Part shown: positions 6,855-11,056 of the stretch, piece by piece
How positions within the stretch are numbered: position 1 is the first letter of the stretch
How the letters are laid out: each line of letters begins with the position of its first letter
Source: Lautropia sp.
GTDB lineage: Bacteria > Pseudomonadota > Gammaproteobacteria > Burkholderiales > Burkholderiaceae_E
Reading direction: 5' to 3'
NCBI GenBank assembly: GCA_013813615.1
Contig: JACCRJ010000015.1
Location: forward strand, 1-11,056
DNA length: 11,056 nt
Made by a program: the position numbers and the translations under genes
Notes under the pieces: generated by a model
Seen by the model: the letters and a program-made list of their open reading frames with translations, nothing else
The model's database searches: none
Told to the model about the DNA's origin: nothing

Positions 6855-8033
6855 CGATGGTTCCTCATCGTTTCTCCTTCATCAAGGCCGGGTGCGGCTT
6901 GCCCAGGCGGCGGGCGTTCATCGCGCCAGGCTACGGCCAGGGCCGCGGTGCCCAACAGGATCACCGGCACCGCCACAACCATCAGCCGGACCGCCGGATG
7001 CGCCGGGACCAGCGCCGCAATCAGGCACAGTCCGGCTCCGACCAGCATCGGCAACATGCCGGTCACCGCGGCGGCCATGCCGGCGCGTGTCGGCATCGCC
7101 TGCATGATCCGTCCCAGCGCCGCCGGAAAGATGAGCCCGTGACCGACCGAATACGCCAGCAGCGGCGCCGCAGGCACACAACAGGAGGCCGTCGAGCCGG
7201 CGCGCGGTGGCGGCAACCGCCAGGTTGCCGGCGAGAAATCCGAGGTAGGTTCCCCCCATCAGCAGCGCGACGCCGCGATCGCCGAAGCCGGTGGTGTCCC
7301 GCACGGCTGCCGGCACGACTGCAATCATCAAGAAGAAGACGGACCCGATGCGGCGAAGGCGAGCGCGAGCCAGCGCGAAGGCCGATGCTTCCACAGCGCG
7401 GTCACACTGTCCAGGCCGGGCCGAAGCGTCGTGGCCGGCCTCGTCTCGACCTGTATCAGGAGTGCTGCGGCGAGCCCGACTGCGGCCAGGCACGGCAGCA
7501 GCGCCAGGACGCCGCGCCAGCCGGCCAGGCTCAGCAACCACCAGCCCAGCACCGGCGCCATGGCCGGCGTCAGCGCAAAGGCGCCTGATATCGTCGCCAT
7601 GGCGCGCTGAAGGGTCGCGCCCCCGACCCGATCGCGCAGCACGGCTCGCGGCACGACCAGGGCGGCGCTGAGTCCCAATCCGGCGAGCGTGCGTCCGGCA
7701 AGCAGGGTAGCGGCGTTCGACCGAAGCAGGACAGGGCACCACCTGCAATGCCGACGGCGAGACCGGTCAACAGCGTCGGGCGCCGCCCCCATCGATCGGC
7801 TGCGATGCCCGAGATCGGTTGACCTGCAGCAAGGCCCAACGCGTAGAGGCCGATGGAGGCCATGCCGGCAGCGGGCCCGAGTCCGAGCGCCGTCGCCAGC
7901 GCTCGATCCAGCGGGATCATGAGATTCAATCCCAGTGGAGGCAGGCAGGCGATTGCCGTCAACCAGACCAGCCAGCCCCGCGGCGACAGAGACCAGCGAC
8001 GGACACCGTCTGCGCGGTGCCCGATCCGGTCAC
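6851..8033 (-). pseudogene. Broken Bcr/CflA-type MFS drug-efflux permease
   Basis: Joined across frames, this region encodes a 12-helix-type drug:H+ antiporter, but four interruptions break it. A GTG at 8033-8031 overlaps the dctP stop (GTGA) and opens VTGSGTAQTVSVAG. The frame must shift near 7993-7997 to reach LSPRGWLVWLTAIACLPP. It shifts again near 7714-7720, after GALSCFGR, to reach NAATLLAGRTLAGLG. A third shift near 7341-7350 joins LALAFAASG to SVFFLMIAVVP. Each of these three needs one extra base. A fourth break near 7165-7180 joins ARRLDGLLL to PAAPLLAYSVGHGLIFP. Helix 9 appears to be missing there, so it is probably a deletion. MFS motif A (GIAADRWGRRP) and the helix 5 motif (ATISGAFALTPAMAPVLG) are still clear. 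The final stop overlaps the dctQ start. Sequencing error is possible for the single-base shifts but does not explain the missing helix. Confidence 0.82.
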
Positions 8034-9082
8034 AGCGGATAGTCCGTCGGGAACTTGTAACCAGCCTCGCCGAGGAACTTCACGTAGGCCTTGAGCACAT
8101 CGGTCGCCGGCTGGCCCCTGGCATCGAGTTCCTTCGCCGATCTGCTGGGCAGATCCTTGAGCAGTGCTGCCCAGCGGGCCCGTTCGGCATCCGAGAGCGT
8201 GTTCACCTTTACGCCTGCCGACCGGACCCTTGCTTCAACGTCCAGGTCCCGCTGCTTGCTCGATTCGGCGACCTGCATCGCCGCTTCGCCAGCTACTTCA
8301 TCGATGATGGCTACCACTTCCGCGGGCAGTCTGGCGCGAGTTTCGAGATTCATGAAAGCCACCAGGGTGCTCAGTGAGCCGAAGCCGGTCTTGGTGAAGA
8401 CCTTGGCTACTTCCTGCAGTTTGAAGGCGTCGAGACCGGAGATGAAGAACAGGCTTCCGTCGGCGAGTCCATTCTGCAGCGCCTGGTAGTGCTCGCCGAT
8501 TCCCAGGGTCACCGGTGCCGATTCGACGGCCATGAAGAGGGGTGCGTTCGTGCCGGCGAGGGCGATGCGCTTTCCTTTCAGGTCTTCGATGGTTTTCCAG
8601 TCGAACTTCGACGTCAGCCCGTAGGCTTCCGACGTCATCGCTGCCAGCACCATCGCGTTGTAGGGTTTCATGCTGGCCTGAAGGGCGGGTACTTCCTTCA
8701 TCATCCGGTTCGAGACCTTCTGCTGCAGCACCGGGTCGGGCGAAGTGAAGGGGATGTAGGCGCTGTAATTCAGCAGGCCTGCGCGGGACTGCTCGAAGCC
8801 GATCGGCGACAAGCCGATGTCGAGCGTTCCCTTCTGGACTGCCTCGATGACGGCATCCACCTTGGCGACGCTGCCTCCCCATGCCTTGATGAAGCGGACC
8901 TGATGAGGCGTCCTGGCCTTGACCCGGTCGGCCACTTCGCTGGCGAAGAACTTGTCGAATACGCCAACATAAGTAAGGCCGGTGGTATGGCCGCCGCCCA
9001 TGCGCAGCGTGAAGTTATCTGCATGGGCGAGGCCGGAAGCTGCAGCCGCGATAAGCACTGCGAGCCATTTTTTCGATTTCAT
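8030..9082 (-). CDS. dctP: TRAP transporter periplasmic solute-binding protein (DctP family)
   Basis: The protein has 350 residues. Residues 1-21 are a Sec signal peptide (KSKK basic start, hydrophobic core, cleavage after AHA). The mature part shows DctP-family landmarks: the GGSVAKVDAVIEAVQKGTLD region (69-88), the domain-linking AMTSEAYGLTS stretch (148-158), IEDLKGKRIAL (165-175), and ALQNGLADGSLF (201-212), the counterpart of the family's ALQxGxVDG motif. In the DLKGLKIRV-type motif the arginine that normally clamps the substrate carboxylate appears as A174, with an arginine instead at 172. The substrate may therefore be atypical, although a full alignment is needed. ATG 9082 has an excellent AAGGAGA site. 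The start overlaps the hydrolase stop as ATGA. It should deliver its ligand to the DctQM pair encoded downstream, with the broken MFS gene in between. Confidence 0.93.
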   Translation of the reverse strand: MKSKKWLAVLIAAAASGLAHADNFTLRMGGGHTTGLTYVGVFDKFFASEVADRVKARTPHQVRFIKAWGGSVAKVDAVIEAVQKGTLDIGLSPIGFEQSRAGLLNYSAYIPFTSPDPVLQQKVSNRMMKEVPALQASMKPYNAMVLAAMTSEAYGLTSKFDWKTIEDLKGKRIALAGTNAPLFMAVESAPVTLGIGEHYQALQNGLADGSLFFISGLDAFKLQEVAKVFTKTGFGSLSTLVAFMNLETRARLPAEVVAIIDEVAGEAAMQVAESSKQRDLDVEARVRSAGVKVNTLSDAERARWAALLKDLPSRSAKELDARGQPATDVLKAYVKFLGEAGYKFPTDYPL

Positions 9083-9897
9083 TTGCTGTCTCCTTTCGTT
9101 GAGCGCGTCAGAACCTCGAGCAGCAGCGCTTCATAGGCTGCGGAATTGAGAAGATGCGGATAGTGGCCCCCCGACGGCAGCGTGACATGTCTTGCCTGTG
9201 GATACTGCATGCGAAACCGTTCCCGGACCGGCAGCGGGATCAGCGGGTCGTCGTCGCAATCGAGCACGGTGAGGGCGCGCTGCGGCAGGGTCAGCGGCGG
9301 GCAAGGCAGCGCGTTGATCACGCCGAGCAATCGTGACATCAGGCTGGCGGGCGACTGCCGATCCGCCAGCATGTGATGCTGCAGTTGTTGAAGCGGCGTA
9401 ACAGGTGATGCCCTGACCCGCTCGAGCCACTGCCCATGCAGGGTCTGAGCGGAAATAGAGCTAACCTGCTCGCGGTCGAACAACGGGTTGTCGGCCAGGT
9501 CCTTGCCCTCGACGAAACCGTTGCCGATCACCAGTGCAGCCACGCGCCGCGGGTACTTCAGGGCAAAGTACTGCGACCACCAGGCCGCGAACGACGAGCC
9601 GACCACCGCGGCCGCTTCGATTGCCAGATGATCCATGAGCGCCGCAAGTCCGTCGGCAAGAGCGCCGGGCTCCGACACCGCAGGATAGGTGACCGCAATC
9701 AGGCGGGCCTGCTCTCCCAGGGATGACAGGGTGACCGCGAACATCCCTGCGTCTCCGAGCGAACCGGGCAGCAGGATCGCGACCGGACCTGCCGTCGCCG
9801 TATCCAGCCACCGCCATTCATGTCCGTCGACCACCAGCGACTGCCACCGGTAGCGACGTTCGACAGCGTCAAGGACTTCCAGTAGCGTGCTGCTCAA
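9079..9897 (-). CDS. Alpha/beta-hydrolase-fold protein
   Basis: The protein has 272 residues with a complete catalytic triad. The nucleophile is S102 in GSSFA (100-104). The likely acid is D217 in the LDCDDDPLIPLP stretch (212-223). The histidine is H245 in GGHYPHLL. An LLPGSLGDAGMF segment (42-53) supplies the oxyanion hole. The acid-region sequence and overall plan recall maspardin-like hydrolases, but this is a weak resemblance. Its natural ester, lactone or C-C bond substrate is unknown. There is no signal peptide, so it should be cytoplasmic. The best start is TTG at 9897, which overlaps the cupin stop as TTGA and has AAGGGAA 5-6 nt upstream. No ATG lies in frame before residue 52, which would remove the first strands. 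Its stop overlaps the dctP start. Its place in the TRAP operon suggests that it acts on the imported compound or a product of it. Confidence 0.88.
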   Translation of the reverse strand: MSSTLLEVLDAVERRYRWQSLVVDGHEWRWLDTATAGPVAILLPGSLGDAGMFAVTLSSLGEQARLIAVTYPAVSEPGALADGLAALMDHLAIEAAAVVGSSFAAWWSQYFALKYPRRVAALVIGNGFVEGKDLADNPLFDREQVSSISAQTLHGQWLERVRASPVTPLQQLQHHMLADRQSPASLMSRLLGVINALPCPPLTLPQRALTVLDCDDDPLIPLPVRERFRMQYPQARHVTLPSGGHYPHLLNSAAYEALLLEVLTRSTKGDSK

Positions 9898-10454
9898 AAC
9901 TTCCCTTCGGCGTCGACGAAACCCTTCGCCTTCAGTTCATCCATTGCCAGCGGTGAAAACTCCGCTTTCGGCACGTCGCCGCCTATCACGAACAGCAGCC
10001 AGTGGGTTGCATCCGGTTCCTCATGGGTGACGTTTTCGAACCGCCGCTGCACACCCGGCGGAAAGGAGATGACGTCACGCGGCCCGAGGTCGAAGGCCTC
10101 GACGTTACCGTCGACTTCCCATGAACATCTCCAGCGCCCGGTGATGGGCATGAAGGTTTCGTTGGTGTCATGGTTGTGCATCATCGGGCCCTTGCCGGGC
10201 GCGGCTTCGCAGAATCCCAAGTTGAAGCCTTCGTTGATCTTGATGGCTGCAGACTCCGCTGCGCGGGCGCCTACCGGCGAGTGCATGGCCTCGTCGCCTT
10301 CCGGTCGCTGGAAGCCGACGACGTTGTAGAGTTTGCGCGCGGCGGAAGGGTAGTTGCTGTCCGGCAGTCCGCCGTCATGGCCGACGAGGTCCTTGAAGAG
10401 CGCCACGCGCTTGCGCATTTCTTCACGGGTGACGCGTTTGGTGGGTAGTGGCAT
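9894..10454 (-). CDS. Cupin-domain protein
   Basis: The 186-residue protein has a single cupin barrel in its C-terminal two thirds. Motif 1 is present as GKGPMMHNHDTNETFMPITG with H93, H95 and E99. Motif 2 is GPRDVISFPPGVQRRFENV (124-142). It keeps the P-x-G and the final Asn but has R137 where the third metal-binding histidine normally stands, so metal binding may be altered. The first 60 or so residues are an additional N-terminal segment not recognised as a known domain. ATG 10454 has GGAG 7 nt upstream. It is the first gene of the TRAP operon, and its stop overlaps the hydrolase start. Cupins of this size may be dioxygenases, isomerases, or ligand-sensing or storage proteins. Nothing here decides between these, so no reaction is assigned. 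Confidence 0.85.
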   Translation of the reverse strand: MPLPTKRVTREEMRKRVALFKDLVGHDGGLPDSNYPSAARKLYNVVGFQRPEGDEAMHSPVGARAAESAAIKINEGFNLGFCEAAPGKGPMMHNHDTNETFMPITGRWRCSWEVDGNVEAFDLGPRDVISFPPGVQRRFENVTHEEPDATHWLLFVIGGDVPKAEFSPLAMDELKAKGFVDAEGKF

Positions 10455-10513
10455 TGCGGGTCTCCATGGGTGCGTGATCAGGCATGACCGGCACGCCCGT
10501 GTTGTGCGAGGCC

Positions 10514-10542
10514 ATTAAGCTCTCTAAAAGGAGCGGCTGCAA
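10514..10542 (-). promoter_or_regulatory. Probable promoter of the cupin-TRAP operon
   Basis: On the minus strand, TTGCAG (10542-10537) and CTTAAT (10519-10514) are separated by exactly 17 nt. The -10 matches consensus at 4 of 6 and the -35 starts with TTG. A start near 10507 would give a leader of about 50 nt to the cupin ATG. The weak -35 would suit an activator-dependent promoter, and an inverted repeat lies directly upstream. Confidence 0.45.
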
Positions 10543-10548
10543 TTGCGC

Positions 10549-10568
10549 TATCCGATAACCTCTATCGG
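10549..10568. promoter_or_regulatory. TATC/GATA inverted-repeat cluster, candidate LysR operator
   Basis: CCGATA (10552-10557) and TATCGG (10563-10568) form perfect 6-bp arms around a 5-nt spacer. An additional TATC at 10549-10552 forms a second overlapping palindrome, TATC-C-GATA (10549-10557). The centre is about 50 nt upstream of the predicted operon start site, where LysR-type regulators often bind. A canonical symmetrical T-N11-A box is not present, so the assignment rests on position and symmetry. Confidence 0.45.
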
Positions 10569-10592
10569 CACCTCGTTGGTGCGGTGCCGCAC
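10568..10592. repeat. Overlapping inverted repeats beside the candidate operator
   Basis: GCACC (10568-10572) and GGTGC (10578-10582) are perfect arms around 5 nt. Overlapping them, GTGCGG (10579-10584) and CCGCAC (10587-10592) are perfect arms around TG. The two structures are mutually exclusive. They could be further protein sites or RNA stems in a leftward or rightward transcript. Confidence 0.4.
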
Positions 10593-10726
10593 GCCGCCGG
10601 GCGGATCGAGTCAGCGCTGGTACAGGCACAAGCCGACGCGGAAAAATCTTTCATTTTCCTCACGGGCACGACTGATGGAGAACTACTGACGGCCGTCGGG
10701 CAGGCGTGAACGACAATCAACGACTG

Positions 10727-10740
10727 CCGGGATTGCCCGG
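10727..10740 (+). promoter_or_regulatory. Small hairpin before the lysR ribosome site
   Basis: CCGGG (10727-10731) and CCCGG (10736-10740) form a perfect stem with the loop ATTG. It ends 15 nt before the lysR GTG and just before the GGGGG stretch that probably serves as ribosome site. It could be part of an autoregulatory site or a weak RNA stem. Confidence 0.3.
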
Positions 10741-10755
10741 ACGGGGGTAGCAAGG

Positions 10756-11056
10756 GTGCGTTTGCGTGAGATCGACTTGAATCTTCTGGTGGCCTTCGAT
10801 GCCCTGATGCGCGAATGTCATGTGACCCGCGCGGCCTACCGCCTGGAGATCAGCCAGTCATCGATGAGCCTGGCGCTCGCAAAGCTGCGTGTGCTGTTTC
10901 ATGATCCGCTTCTCGTGAGGTCCGCGTCGGGCCTCGTGCCGACGGTCAAGGCCAGGAGCCTGCAATCGCAGGTGGAGGAGGTGCTACAGAGCATAGACCG
11001 GCTGGTGCACGATCAGAAGTCGTTCGAGCCGTCGCAAGCAAGCGAGACCGTCACGA
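10756..11056 (+). CDS. LysR-family transcriptional regulator, N-terminal part, cut by window edge
   Basis: The first 100 codons are present from GTG 10756, after which the frame runs off the right edge. The start MRLREIDLNLLVAFDALM is the classic opening of LysR regulators. The winged helix-turn-helix spans about residues 7-64, with VTRAAYRLEISQSSMSLALAKLR as the helix-turn-helix core and FHDPLLVRSASGLVPT as the wing. The DLNLL...DPLLVR...GLVPT style is that of the NahR/NodD-like group, whose members often sense aromatic or other small organic acids. The effector domain lies outside the window. A GGGGG stretch about 9 nt upstream is the likely ribosome site, and no earlier start looks better. 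Its divergent position next to the cupin-TRAP operon makes it the probable activator of that operon. Confidence 0.92.
   Translation, partial: MRLREIDLNLLVAFDALMRECHVTRAAYRLEISQSSMSLALAKLRVLFHDPLLVRSASGLVPTVKARSLQSQVEEVLQSIDRLVHDQKSFEPSQASETVT

Larger units (their letters stand above)
10542..10709 (+). other. Open frame with strong ribosome site but ATT in place of ATG (doubtful)
   Basis: AAGGAG at 10528-10533 is followed 8 nt later by ATT (10542) and an uninterrupted 55-codon frame ending at TGA 10709. The predicted peptide begins IALSDNLYRHLVGAVP and contains EKSFIFLTGTTDGELL. The first residues faintly recall the N-terminus of acyl-CoA/malonyl-CoA synthetases, but this is a memory-level resemblance. 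It may be a decayed gene remnant or simply a chance frame in the control region. It overlaps the predicted minus-strand promoter and the operator. Confidence 0.15.
10455..10755. other. Divergent control region cupin-TRAP operon / lysR
   Basis: This 301-nt gap separates the operon from its divergent LysR gene. From left to right it has the cupin leader with GGAG, a probable minus-strand promoter (10514-10542), a TATC/GATA inverted-repeat cluster (10549-10568), a second inverted-repeat group (10568-10592), a palindrome GACGGCCGTC (10688-10697), a direct repeat AACGAC spaced by 4 nt (10709-10724) and a hairpin (10727-10740). A weak plus-strand reading frame (10542-10709) also crosses it. No lysR promoter stands out. 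No RNA gene is visible. Confidence 0.6.

Noticed and set aside
6918..7748. 276-codon minus-strand frame as a separate gene
   Set aside because: Only its central part (about 7170-7345) matches the MFS protein. The rest is out-of-frame translation of the same broken gene.
1..11056. Mobile element, CRISPR array, phage or tRNA signatures
   Set aside because: No transposase, integrase, regularly spaced repeats or tRNA-like sequence was seen on either strand.

Overview
The window is GC-rich bacterial chromosome. It looks betaproteobacterial, probably Burkholderiales-like: the SerC is of the beta/gamma type, a complete TRAP carboxylate uptake system sits behind a LysR regulator, and genes are packed into tight operons with start/stop overlaps. 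This assignment is an inference from protein style, because no rRNA or other taxonomic marker is present. There are no tRNAs, CRISPR arrays, insertion sequences or phage genes.

Left part (1-1254, minus strand): serC, followed at the window edge by the first 59 codons of serA, which overlaps serC by 8 nt. Together they encode two steps of the phosphorylated serine pathway. A 206-nt divergent gap leads to the plus-strand block (1461-5009). That block holds a lipoprotein with a glycine-zipper segment and an OmpA-like peptidoglycan-binding domain, then a fused permease/ATPase ABC exporter half-transporter, then an EamA/DMT permease that starts 13 nt after the ABC stop. The ABC gene has two striking inverted repeats near its 5' end. 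One of them covers its ribosome-binding site.

Right part (5030-10454, minus strand): one apparent operon, read right to left. It contains a cupin, an alpha/beta hydrolase, a TRAP solute-binding protein (dctP-like), a broken Bcr/CflA-type MFS drug-efflux gene, then the small (dctQ-like) and large (dctM-like) TRAP membrane subunits. Nearly every junction is a 4-nt start/stop overlap (TTGA, ATGA, probably GTGA, ATGA), and the last has a 13-nt gap. A LysR regulator (10756 to the window end) diverges from the operon across a 301-nt control region. That region holds a plausible minus-strand promoter, a TATC/GATA inverted-repeat cluster just upstream of it, and a hairpin next to the lysR start.

The likely joint role of the right-hand operon is LysR-controlled uptake of an organic acid or related anion by the TRAP system, with processing by the hydrolase and cupin. 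The substrate cannot be read from sequence. The most notable points are the decayed efflux gene lodged between dctP and dctQ, the apparent loss of the usual carboxylate-binding arginine in DctP, the missing third metal histidine in the cupin, and the RNA structures at the ABC gene start. I see no clear sign of an entirely new system.
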